Assembly (NCBI GenBank): GCA_041753575.1
Contig: JBGSUA010000012.1
Span: forward strand, 1-27,932
Direction of reading: 5' to 3'
DNA: 27,932 nucleotides
Source of the DNA: CG2-30-51-40 sp041753575
GTDB taxonomy: Bacteria; Desulfobacterota; DSM-4660; Desulfatiglandales; Desulfatiglandaceae
Shown here: positions 19,026 through 26,930 of the stretch, piece after piece
Layout: each line of letters starts with the position of its first letter
How positions within the stretch are numbered: position 1 is the stretch's first letter
Program-made: the position numbers and the translations under genes
The notes under the pieces: model-generated
Seen by the model: the letters and a program-made list of their open reading frames with translations, nothing else
What the model was told of the DNA's origin: nothing
Databases searched by the model: none

Positions 19026-19262
19026 CTATTGCATCGGAACTTCAATTTGCTGCCCACTATCCTCATTATGAAACAATAACTTTCCGTCATCACTCTTGAC
19101 CAATTGCTCTGATGCATTCAAGAACTCAATACCATATACAGTGCCATCAGGTGCCAAATCCACAATCAGCTCATCACTGACTTTTATGGACATAACTTCG
19201 GCCGACTTCGCTCTGAGTCTAATATAGGCAATATTATACTTGGGATCATAGCTGAATTTCAT
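19026..19262 (-). CDS. DUF2283-family small protein
   Basis: 78 aa with the DUF2283 pattern: KFSYDPKYNIAYIRL, then DELIVDLAPDGTVYGIEFLNAS. This family is commonly coded next to a DUF4258 gene, as here (21 bp downstream of it), and the pair behaves like a TA module in position and size. DUF2283 is thought to be the antitoxin-like partner; no activity is proven. The frame is intact. Confidence 0.88.
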   Translation of the reverse strand: MKFSYDPKYNIAYIRLRAKSAEVMSIKVSDELIVDLAPDGTVYGIEFLNASEQLVKSDDGKLLFHNEDSGQQIEVPMQ

Positions 19263-19283
19263 TGTCTGAGCCCTCTACTATGA

Positions 19284-19532
19284 CTAAAAAAACCTCGATA
19301 TCACTGTTATAACAACCCAGTCATGTTCCTCCATGACTGCATAGGCCTCTACCTGTTTCGTAAAATAATGCTTTCCACGAAGATCTTTGTCAAATAGGAA
19401 ATTGCGCCTGAAACCAGTTCGCCCAAACTTAACTGGGAAGACTTCACCATGCTCTACCGCTGCATAAACCTCGTCTTCAGAGACACAGCGTTCCTGCATG
19501 CGCTCCATTGCATGTGGATGAATTCTTATCAT
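19284..19532 (-). CDS. DUF4258-family protein, toxin-like partner
   Basis: 82 aa with the DUF4258 pattern: IHPHAMERMQERCVSEDEVYAAVEHGEV near the start and HDWVVITVISRFF at the end. The family has a RelE/BrnT-like size and is suspected to be a toxin or RNA-binding protein. It is first in a two-gene operon with DUF2283. Function is inferred from context only. Confidence 0.85.
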   Translation of the reverse strand: MIRIHPHAMERMQERCVSEDEVYAAVEHGEVFPVKFGRTGFRRNFLFDKDLRGKHYFTKQVEAYAVMEEHDWVVITVISRFF

Positions 19533-19661
19533 TCCAGACCCTTACAGCAAAAGATTGCCGTCAATCCTCCCTTATCAAATCTGCAAATGTAAAGGGCGTA
19601 CCCCATCACCAGCGGAAGAAGCGGTAGGGGTAGTCCCATTCGGTGGATTCGTCGAGGTAAT
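19533..19661. other. Right boundary of the island
   Basis: It contains the last element (19577-19604) and a C-terminal gene scrap (19606-19665). To the right all genes belong to the polysaccharide cluster and no further element is found. Confidence 0.7.
19577..19604 (+). repeat. Short element, last copy
   Basis: AAATCTGCAAATGTAAAG followed by GGCGTACCCC (one inserted A). It is the right edge of the array and ends 1 bp before the stop of the scrap at 19606. Confidence 0.9.
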
Positions 19662-19665
19662 TTAA
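19606..19665 (-). pseudogene. C-terminal scrap of an unknown gene of the polysaccharide cluster
   Basis: The minus-strand frame reads NYLDESTEWDYPYRFFRW and then TGA, overlapping the 3' end of the epimerase gene in another frame. The aromatic-rich end looks like a real protein tail, and its stop stands next to the element as in the cassettes. The upstream part is missing, so the parent gene cannot be named. It may be the gene cut away when the island or an element arrived. Confidence 0.4.
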
Positions 19666-20699
19666 AGCTCGGCCGCTTTCCTGTACCATTCAAGGTAGAT
19701 GTCAAGCCCATCCTGTATTGTGTGGGTTGGTTGATAGCCAAGCAAGTTTCGAGCTTTTTCTATGTTCGCATGAGAGTGCATAATATCTCCAGGCCTGAAA
19801 TCCCTGTAAGTCGGCTTAAAACCCTTCAGATAAGGGAAATAGGGTTTAAGACGTATCCGGATCATTTCGAACAATTCATTTAGGGTAGTTCGGGCATTCA
19901 CCGCGATATTGTAAACCTGGTTGACCGCCTCCGACCTCTCTGTTGTGGCGGCAAGAATGTTGGCCTGTACAACATTTTCTATAAAGCAGAAGTCCCTGCT
20001 CGTCTCACCCGTGCCATTTATATAAACAGCATCTCCCTTCAGCATACTAGCAATCCATTTGGGCATGACTGCTGCGTAGTCGCCATTGGGATCTTGACGA
20101 GGACCAAATACGTTAAAATATCTAAGACCTACCGCTTCCGTTTCAAAACACCGGCTGAACACCCCAGAATATAACTCGCCAACGTATTTTGTAACCGCAT
20201 AGGGAGAAAGTGGTTTGCCTATGACATTCTCGACTTTCGGAAGCAAGACATTATCTCCGTAAACGGAACTGCTGCTAGCATAGACAACTCTCCTAACCCT
20301 GTTTTCCTTTGCAGAAATAAGCATATTCAATGTGCCGGTTATATTATTGTCATTGAAAGAAGCGGGTTGCTTTAACGACCTTGGCACCGAACCCAGCGCA
20401 GCCTGATGCAATACATAGTCAATGCCTTTAGCAGCATTTTGACAAGTATCAAGCTCTCTGATATCCCCCTCCACAAACCTGAACCCTCTGGACTGATCAT
20501 CACTTACGGCGGCCTTTACCTGATCGAGGTTTTCTCTTTTTCCATTTGAGAGATTGTCCAAGCCAACGACTTTTTGGTCCAAGCGCAGCAACTGTTCCAC
20601 AAGATGCGAACCTATAAATCCTGCTGCACCGGTGATAAGCCAGGTTCTGGGCGAGCGCTGAAGGGTTTTCTTTACTTGGTTATAAAGCTCTGCTTGCAT
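19662..20699 (-). CDS. UDP-N-acetylglucosamine 4-epimerase (WbpP/TviC type SDR)
   Basis: 345 aa extended SDR. The Rossmann motif is GAAGFIG (24-30), the catalytic set is SSSSVYG (Ser143/144) and YAVTK (Tyr167, Lys171). The HQAALGSVPRSLKQP segment and FNDNNITGTLN match the WbpP/TviC subgroup, which interconverts UDP-GlcNAc and UDP-GalNAc (or the uronic acids) for polysaccharide building. The enzyme is cytoplasmic. It is the last gene of the minus-strand cluster. GalE-like UDP-glucose specificity is less likely given the motif. Confidence 0.88.
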   Translation of the reverse strand: MQAELYNQVKKTLQRSPRTWLITGAAGFIGSHLVEQLLRLDQKVVGLDNLSNGKRENLDQVKAAVSDDQSRGFRFVEGDIRELDTCQNAAKGIDYVLHQAALGSVPRSLKQPASFNDNNITGTLNMLISAKENRVRRVVYASSSSVYGDNVLLPKVENVIGKPLSPYAVTKYVGELYSGVFSRCFETEAVGLRYFNVFGPRQDPNGDYAAVMPKWIASMLKGDAVYINGTGETSRDFCFIENVVQANILAATTERSEAVNQVYNIAVNARTTLNELFEMIRIRLKPYFPYLKGFKPTYRDFRPGDIMHSHANIEKARNLLGYQPTHTIQDGLDIYLEWYRKAAEL

Positions 20700-20762
20700 A
20701 CCTTAATTAAGCAACCTCTATTTATCAATATTGATTCCGTTAAGAATTCGCAATAAATGCTT

Positions 20763-21968
20763 TCAAATGTTATATGTCCTTCGCTGGCGTTTTTCAGTAA
20801 GGATCTCCCGATATACATCCAGAAGCCGTCTTCCCGCCGCTGTCCAGGTAACTTCGGGTGCGGTCTTCAAAGCGCCTTCCCTTAATCTTTGCAGCAGGTC
20901 TCGATCTTTGTGAAGCGCAGTGATCTGCTGCGTGAGAGATGCAACGTCGCCTATACCGTGCACAAATCCATTAATGTTATGTCTGCAAATGTCCGTGCAA
21001 GCTTCAGACACAAGTGGCACACATCCGCTTCCCATCGCTTCGGCAACCACAAGTCCGAAGCCCTCCTCTACACTTGGCAACACCAGGATATCGCTTTCCC
21101 GCATCAAGGCAGGAACGTCGTTTCTGTGTCCCAGCACCTGGACGCTTGGATGAGACAGCATCTCTGAAAGCTTCGCAGCATAAGCAGGCAAAAACCCGCC
21201 TGCAATCCTGAACGAACCGTCTTTCGAAGCTGGAGAGTTCAACCATGCCTCCAAGGCAAAATGAACGCCCTTGCGCACTGCGCAAACTCCCACGAACAGC
21301 ATCCTGAGCCCAGCCGAAGAATCGCGTTTCGCCTTATCAGGGTAGTAGACCTTCTCATCATAGCCGTAAATATGCCTCTTGAGCTTTTCTCTTGGATTGC
21401 CTTGATCAACAAAAGTACGGACGGTAAACTCGGATGGGCACAGGATATAGTCTGCCCGTTTATATTCTTCTTCTTCCCTATTAAGGAGGTCGGATTTAAA
21501 CGAGTATTCGTCTTCCGGCGGCAACACAACCCCAAGGCGCTTAAATTCTCTCTCAACTGTCTCGAACGCAAACTTTGTATGGGCGTTGGGGCGTTCCAAA
21601 ACTGTTGGTATCCCCAATGAAGCCGCAGACTTCAATGTCTCTAACGCGGCGGCAGGCCATGTATGGATGATATCTATTTTGCCAACCAACTTCCTGAGCC
21701 TTCGTGCTACAATTCTGTCATGGAGAGCCAGAGCCCTCATAGTCCCGATCAATTTGTAAGAAATGCGTAGCTTGCCCCAGGCTAGAGTTGGGATGACTTT
21801 GACGGTCTCCGGAACTGCCCTGTGTAAGACACCGGGGAAAGCAATTACATCTGCCCCTGCAGCGGCAAGGCCATTGACCTGTTGCCAGGCAGTGTAACAA
21901 ATCCTGTCGGCGCCCAGTTTATGCGGAAAGCTGTACAGCACCCTGACGGAATCGCCTGTCGCCCTCAT
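20763..21968 (-). CDS. GT4-family glycosyltransferase
   Basis: 401 aa GT-B fold. The C-terminal donor-binding half has LFVGVCAVRKGVHFALEAW, LGHRND, and the EX7E motif EEGFGLVVAE (Glu302, Glu310). It probably adds a hexose or similar residue to a lipid-linked EPS precursor on the cytoplasmic side. A strong AAGGAG is 6 nt before the ATG at 21966-21968. The acceptor and donor cannot be predicted. It is 63 bp upstream of the epimerase gene and 75 bp downstream of the asparagine synthase. Confidence 0.92.
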   Translation of the reverse strand: MRATGDSVRVLYSFPHKLGADRICYTAWQQVNGLAAAGADVIAFPGVLHRAVPETVKVIPTLAWGKLRISYKLIGTMRALALHDRIVARRLRKLVGKIDIIHTWPAAALETLKSAASLGIPTVLERPNAHTKFAFETVEREFKRLGVVLPPEDEYSFKSDLLNREEEEYKRADYILCPSEFTVRTFVDQGNPREKLKRHIYGYDEKVYYPDKAKRDSSAGLRMLFVGVCAVRKGVHFALEAWLNSPASKDGSFRIAGGFLPAYAAKLSEMLSHPSVQVLGHRNDVPALMRESDILVLPSVEEGFGLVVAEAMGSGCVPLVSEACTDICRHNINGFVHGIGDVASLTQQITALHKDRDLLQRLREGALKTAPEVTWTAAGRRLLDVYREILTEKRQRRTYNI

Positions 21969-22043
21969 TGAAACTCCTTAATCATAATATCACCCGTTCA
22001 TGAAGCTCACGAATTGAAATCGCCCTATCCGTCTGCATGCCTT

Positions 22044-23945
22044 TCATATCGCCTTTGCGTACGGCTGCTCCAAGAAGGCCCGGTGCCAAAGCTCGAGCGT
22101 TACAAGGGAGAGAACCTCCTTGGTAAGGGCACCATCGGACCGTTTGTTCTCCGCGATGATACCTTCGATGGAACTCCTCTCAAAATATCCCCTTTCCAGA
22201 GTTTGCCTGTCAAGCAGCACTTCCTTGACCCATGGATCCAACTCCGTCCTCAGCCATGCGTCATTCGGAACCGGGAATCCGACCTTCCGGCGCTGTAGTA
22301 TCTCCTTCGGAATCCTCCTCTTAAGAGCTCTTTTTGCGAGATACTTGGTAGTGAATCGCCTCACCTTAAAATCAGCCGGTAAAGAAGCCGCAAACTCCAG
22401 AAGTTTGTGATCCAAAAAGGGCACCCGAAGCTCAAGAGAATTGGCCATCGTCATCTTGTCGGCCTTCAACAACAAGTCATCCGGCAGGGATGTTTTTGTG
22501 TCCACGTAAAGCATACGGTTCACGATGCTGTTTCCATTGACGTTTTTAAGGAATCCCTTTACTACTTCCACAGAATGGGCTTTATCAACATGCTGCGCAA
22601 AATCTTTTGAGTAAACGTCGGCAAGCACACCGTTAAAGTAATTAGACGGATGGTAAGTCCTGCCAAGGCAGAAAGAGTCACATGGGATATCAAGTAAGGT
22701 CGCATACTTTGCAACCTTTTTCGAATTAGCTATTCGATTTGCCCTCAAAAGTCCTGCTGCTATCACTCCTTTCAGCGGGCCCATAGCTTTCTTAAGGCGT
22801 TCAAGCCAGAGAATATTCCGGTATATGGAATACCCGGCGAAAGCCTCATCCCCCCCTTCCCCGGATATCAAGACCTTGACATACTCCCTTGCCATCTTCG
22901 AGACGTAATAAAGGGCCACAGCCTGAGGCTCGCAGACCGGCTCTTCCATATGCCATACATACTTGGGCATGAAGTCCACAAATTCTTTTGATGTGATGGT
23001 CATTTCATGGTGTTCGGATCCGTATCTCTCGGCGGCAAGTCTGGCATAAGGCCGTTCGTCGGCGACAACATCTTCTGAAAAACCCAGTGTATAACTACTC
23101 AGTGGAAAAGGAGACTTCCCCGCGGCAAAGGAAAGCATGGCGGTAGAGTCCACCCCCCCGCTTAGAAGAAAGCCAACTGGAACATCGCTGATCATGTGAA
23201 GTCTAAGGGACTCCTCAAGGAGTTCCAGCGTCCTGGACTCTGCCTTCTGTAAGCTGATCGGACATTCGGAAAATCGCAGATCCCAGTATTGGCGTATTTC
23301 CGCCTTTTCTCCCCGGAAGACCAGATAATGCCCGGGCAATAGCTTATTGATGCCTTTTAATAATGTCTCCTCCCCTGGCAGGAAATAAAAGGAGAGAAAC
23401 CTGTCAACCATTCCCAAATCTAGCTCTCGTTTGACGGATGGATCCTTCAGTATCGCTTTGATCTCTGATGCGAACACGATGGAATCATGCGATTTCCAAT
23501 AGTACAAGGGCTTGATACCCACCCGATCCCGCGCCAGGAGAAGGACCTTCTGTTTTTCATCCCACAGCGCAAAGGCAAACATCCCCCTTAGCTTTTCGAC
23601 ACATGATTCACCGTATTCTTCGAATAGATGGACTATCACCTCCGTGTCGGACTTTGTTCTGAAAACATGCCCCTTCGCTTGCAGGTCTTTTTGCAGATCC
23701 TGATAGTTGTAGATTTCACCATTGAACACAATCCAAACGCTTCCATCTTCATTCGACAGCGGCTGATGGCCGGTGCTCAGGTCTATGATGGAAAGCCTCC
23801 TATGCCCCAACCCGATTCTCCCCGCGAAATAAACCCCTACGTCATCCGGGCCGCGATGGCGAATTGTGTCGAGCATCGAGTTGATCAACAATGGCTCAAC
23901 TGAGTCCGCCCCATCAAATATCAGTTTGCCGCAGATTCCACACAC
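22044..23945 (-). CDS. asnB: Asparagine synthase (glutamine-hydrolysing), EPS-associated
   Basis: 633 aa from a GTG start at 23943-23945, directly before TGT, so that Cys2 becomes the N-terminal nucleophile (MCGICG) after Met removal. The frame extends 6 codons upstream, but GGAGG 5 nt before the GTG supports this choice. The class II glutaminase domain (RHRGPDDVG, GHRRLSIIDLS, FNGEIYNY) is followed by the synthetase domain with LLSGGVDSTA (SGGxDS at 262-267). Genes of this type occur in exosortase and EPS clusters, where they may amidate uronic acids rather than make asparagine. Both active sites are complete. Confidence 0.93.
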   Translation of the reverse strand: MCGICGKLIFDGADSVEPLLINSMLDTIRHRGPDDVGVYFAGRIGLGHRRLSIIDLSTGHQPLSNEDGSVWIVFNGEIYNYQDLQKDLQAKGHVFRTKSDTEVIVHLFEEYGESCVEKLRGMFAFALWDEKQKVLLLARDRVGIKPLYYWKSHDSIVFASEIKAILKDPSVKRELDLGMVDRFLSFYFLPGEETLLKGINKLLPGHYLVFRGEKAEIRQYWDLRFSECPISLQKAESRTLELLEESLRLHMISDVPVGFLLSGGVDSTAMLSFAAGKSPFPLSSYTLGFSEDVVADERPYARLAAERYGSEHHEMTITSKEFVDFMPKYVWHMEEPVCEPQAVALYYVSKMAREYVKVLISGEGGDEAFAGYSIYRNILWLERLKKAMGPLKGVIAAGLLRANRIANSKKVAKYATLLDIPCDSFCLGRTYHPSNYFNGVLADVYSKDFAQHVDKAHSVEVVKGFLKNVNGNSIVNRMLYVDTKTSLPDDLLLKADKMTMANSLELRVPFLDHKLLEFAASLPADFKVRRFTTKYLAKRALKRRIPKEILQRRKVGFPVPNDAWLRTELDPWVKEVLLDRQTLERGYFERSSIEGIIAENKRSDGALTKEVLSLVTLELWHRAFLEQPYAKAI

Positions 23946-23963
23946 AGTTACCTCCACACCCAC

Positions 23964-24935
23964 TCAAAGGGTGTTGCCCACTTTTAACGAACGGTTTGCA
24001 AGCCCAAGCGCCCATCTAAGAATTGCGATCCACTTCTCCCAGGCAGAACGAAGCGCCTTTCTTCTCCTAAGTATCTTTCCAAAAGGCAATGCAAGAGCAA
24101 ACAGGACAATTCTAGTTGAAGCGGAGAGTCCCATAGCAACTCTGTACATCGCTGCATAGACACGACCATGATTTTTTAGATAATATTGGTCCATTGCATG
24201 ATATTTCATCATGGTTGCCCACTGATTGACACTCTTCTGAGAACTGCTGATTCCGCCGTAATGAATAATTACGGCATCTGAGACATAGTAGTTCTTACAA
24301 CCGGTTTGTGCTATTTTATAATTGAGATCAATATCCTCCGCATACATGAAGTACTCTTCGCTGAACATTCCAACCCTTTCAAACAATTCACGACGCATCA
24401 GCATGCACGCACCCGGAATTACCTCAACGACAACTGGATCCTGGTTATCGCGAAAGAGCGGCGCGATGTTCCATAACGGGCATCCGGGCCAGTGAAGACG
24501 TAGAACTTCAATGTTAATTAGCTGGTTTAATATGGTCGGGAACTTCTGTACCGATGTTGTCTGAACAGTTAGATCAGGATTGACCTGCCTGCAACCCACA
24601 ATACCGGCATCAGGGAGGGATCTTGCCCGATCCATCAGCAGCTTGATGGCAAGCCCAACCAATCTTGTATCGGGATTCAGCAGTAGAACATAATCGCCCT
24701 TTGCATGTAGGCATCCAAGATTGTTTGCCCTGGCAAAGCCGAGATTCTTTTCGTTCTTGATCAGGACAATATCGGGATAAAGCGTTTCAAGTATCCCGAC
24801 ATCCCCCTTTGTCGAGGCGTTATCTACGACAATGATTTCATAGGTTATGTCCTTCGTGTTCTCATAGATGCTTGCCAGGCATTCGCGCAGGTACTCTAAA
24901 GCATTCCAGTTAACAATGATGATAGACAGATCCAT
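23964..24935 (-). CDS. GT2-family glycosyltransferase (rhamnosyltransferase-like)
   Basis: 323 aa GT-A fold. N-terminal LSIIIVNWN, VVDNASTKGD (Asp38), NLGFARANNLG and LLLNPDT (Asp89), then the YAEDIDLNYKI motif. This is the WcaA/WbbL-type group of cytoplasmic GT2 enzymes, many of which transfer rhamnose. The C-terminal basic stretch (KILRRRKALRSAW) may bind the membrane. It starts directly after the stop of the next GT2 gene with no gap, so translation is coupled. Confidence 0.92.
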   Translation of the reverse strand: MDLSIIIVNWNALEYLRECLASIYENTKDITYEIIVVDNASTKGDVGILETLYPDIVLIKNEKNLGFARANNLGCLHAKGDYVLLLNPDTRLVGLAIKLLMDRARSLPDAGIVGCRQVNPDLTVQTTSVQKFPTILNQLINIEVLRLHWPGCPLWNIAPLFRDNQDPVVVEVIPGACMLMRRELFERVGMFSEEYFMYAEDIDLNYKIAQTGCKNYYVSDAVIIHYGGISSSQKSVNQWATMMKYHAMDQYYLKNHGRVYAAMYRVAMGLSASTRIVLFALALPFGKILRRRKALRSAWEKWIAILRWALGLANRSLKVGNTL

Positions 24936-25871
24936 TTATTTCCAGATCGTCTTTCGGCCCATCAAGCGGGCCAACTGCTGATTCCGCAAATATTTTATCA
25001 AATCATGATCATCCACCTGAGGACAACGCTGAAAAAACGCCTTCAAGTAACCGTATGCCAATGCAAAAGATCCTATCAAATAAGGCCGCCTTAATATTCG
25101 TACAAGAGCTTTTGCAGTTAGGAACAAAGGATGAGACCCATAGACATAATCAATAACACCATCCTTCACCAGCCCGCCCCATCGGCCCCATGATTCTCCA
25201 GTGGGGCGGTGATGAAGGAGTTGCAGATCGCTGAAACTCATAGTGGTCCATCCCAGCATATTAGCCTTCACTTCGTCCACTGTGTCCGATCCGGGACCAA
25301 CCCATAGTCCGCCAAGATCCTCCCAGCAACGCCTCCGGTAGATTTTGACACCTCCACGAACATGGAACCGAGGATGCTCTTCTAGGATCTTGCGTCCATT
25401 TTTATAATGGTATAGCACTCCTCCTCCGATCCCGAGTTTGGGATCTTCCTCAAACCGCTTTATTGCGCTTTCAAAATAAGTCGGTTCAAATGATAGGTCG
25501 CCGTCCAACTTACACATAAAATCCCATTCGTTATAACTCAGCGCGTTGAAGCCGGCGTAAAAAGCCTCTATGATCCCTCCACCCCACTTTCTATATCCCC
25601 TGTCAGCGCGTTGAACCTGGCGTATCCAATGATGCGAGTGGCAGTATTTCTCAATAATATCGCCGGTCCTATCACTGGAGCCATCGTTTACGAGTATGTA
25701 CTCAACTGGTCGGAGCGTCTGTTTTATAACACTTTCTATTGCTTTAGAAAGATAGACCTCTTCATCCCTAACAGGCGATATTACAACGTATTTGGTATAA
25801 CTTTGGTTCAGACTGATATGCACAATACTTTCAGAACCGCCATTCTTGTATACTGTATGAAAACATTGCAT
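24936..25871 (-). CDS. GT2-family glycosyltransferase
   Basis: 311 aa. SPVRDEEVYLSKAIESVI and VNDGSSDRTGD (Asp63) form the nucleotide-binding part, and CKLDGDLSF the DxD metal site (Asp123, Asp125). The sequence belongs to the DPMS/EPS-type GT2 group. The first about 25 residues have no family support and no Shine-Dalgarno sequence precedes the ATG, so a later start near residue 25 is possible. It should add one sugar of the repeat unit. Confidence 0.9.
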   Translation of the reverse strand: MQCFHTVYKNGGSESIVHISLNQSYTKYVVISPVRDEEVYLSKAIESVIKQTLRPVEYILVNDGSSDRTGDIIEKYCHSHHWIRQVQRADRGYRKWGGGIIEAFYAGFNALSYNEWDFMCKLDGDLSFEPTYFESAIKRFEEDPKLGIGGGVLYHYKNGRKILEEHPRFHVRGGVKIYRRRCWEDLGGLWVGPGSDTVDEVKANMLGWTTMSFSDLQLLHHRPTGESWGRWGGLVKDGVIDYVYGSHPLFLTAKALVRILRRPYLIGSFALAYGYLKAFFQRCPQVDDHDLIKYLRNQQLARLMGRKTIWK

Positions 25872-25910
25872 TAATGTGAACTATCATATAGATAATTCTC
25901 AAACGGATTT

Positions 25911-26912
25911 TTAAATGACGTTTTTCTGTTGGCCGATAAGAAAAGCTAGCTTTGGTGACTTCCAACCTATAAGCTTTGTTATGAAGATGGGACCTAGCAA
26001 CGCTAAGCACAATGATAGAGGAAAAGTTATAAAATAATTCAGCCCAAATGTCTTGTAGCCAATAGTCTCAATAATTCTATGAAAAAACCATGATATCAAA
26101 AAAATTTGATAAGAATATTGTCCAATTACATTTAATATGTTAATTCTAAATCGCTTCAAATATATTGCCAGATATAAGCACATAAAAATACCTAATATCG
26201 CATAAAGAATAGCAGCTATCTGAGTGGGAAGATTTAAAAATGATAGGGTCAGAAATCCAGCCAGAAAAAAGGTAGCCACGTACAGCGACCCCATTGACAC
26301 GGACCCCACAAATGGGATTCTAGAGATCCCAAGACAGCTTAGCATCCCAAGCCAGAAGTATATTAGGTAGTTGGAGATATACCTGATGTATAAGAATTCA
26401 ACAGATACTGGCCAGAGACAAAAGATGATCAAGGTTATCGATATCACTATTAGCATTGTGTTTTGTTTAACACAATATAATAATATATTTGAAATACAAA
26501 AGATATAGAAAAGTGTAAATATAAACCAAAAAAACTCAATGGGAAGATATTCCTTATATAAAGGCATCTTAACAAAATTTATAATCAATTGTGGTCCTAA
26601 ATCTGCCCTTTTTATATACAGGGAAATGAAGCGCGCCGAAAACGCCAGCGTTAATACAACTAATGCCGGCAAAATAAGACGATATAGCTTTTTCCATATA
26701 AATTCTGTCGATAAATTGACAGATTTTTGGTGATTTGTTAAATAAAAGACAAATCCTGAAATAAACATGAACAGTGGCATATGGAATTTGTAAACCATGC
26801 TCTCCAAGTAAAGAAAAGTCGCAGGAGTGTTTTGTCCAACGATGTCGGAATGACCCAATACAACTAAAATTATTCCGATTCCCCTCAGAATGACAATTTC
26901 TTGCATAATCAT
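25911..26912 (-). CDS. Acyltransferase 3 family membrane protein, AT-rich
   Basis: 333 aa with about ten membrane helices. The N-terminal RGIGIILVVLGHSD (Arg10, His21) and FHMPLFMFISGFVF are the signature of acyltransferase 3 (OafA/WecH-type) proteins, which O-acetylate polysaccharides at the inner membrane. Its DNA is clearly richer in A and T than the adjoining glycosyltransferase genes, which suggests acquisition from another source. The start could be ATG 26910-26912 or the second ATG two codons later. It probably decorates the EPS unit made by the neighbours. Confidence 0.9.
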   Translation of the reverse strand: MIMQEIVILRGIGIILVVLGHSDIVGQNTPATFLYLESMVYKFHMPLFMFISGFVFYLTNHQKSVNLSTEFIWKKLYRLILPALVVLTLAFSARFISLYIKRADLGPQLIINFVKMPLYKEYLPIEFFWFIFTLFYIFCISNILLYCVKQNTMLIVISITLIIFCLWPVSVEFLYIRYISNYLIYFWLGMLSCLGISRIPFVGSVSMGSLYVATFFLAGFLTLSFLNLPTQIAAILYAILGIFMCLYLAIYLKRFRINILNVIGQYSYQIFLISWFFHRIIETIGYKTFGLNYFITFPLSLCLALLGPIFITKLIGWKSPKLAFLIGQQKNVI

Positions 26913-26930
26913 AAGCGTTGAGAATTGGGT

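Larger units (their letters stand above)
5389..19604. other. Repeat-bounded toxin-antitoxin/ATPase cassette array (island)
   Basis: Eighteen copies of a 26-27 bp element divide this region into about 17 compartments of 49 to about 1550 bp. All copies have the same orientation while genes lie on both strands. Each compartment carries one TA pair, one stand-alone AAA-family ATPase, or a scrap; one (12174-13725) carries two TA pairs. Genes end within a few bp of an element. No integrase, attC-like palindrome or transposase lies inside the array. It separates the exosortase from the rest of the polysaccharide genes. The cassette view is inferred from spacing, repeated orientation and duplicated cassettes. 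Confidence 0.75.

Noticed and set aside
5389..19604. CRISPR array
   Set aside because: The repeats are of CRISPR-like length, but spacing ranges from 49 bp to about 1.5 kb and the intervals are genes. No cas gene is present.
5389..19604. Classical integron with attC sites
   Set aside because: The element is only 26-27 bp, has no paired R/L boxes or GTTRRRY core, and no large imperfect palindrome. No integron integrase lies in the window. Genes point both ways.
5389..19604. Elements as intrinsic terminators
   Set aside because: Some copies read GGGCGTCCC followed by CTTTTT, but the stem is only 3 bp and most copies lack the T run. Position near stop codons is better explained by cassette boundaries, though an effect on transcript ends is not excluded.
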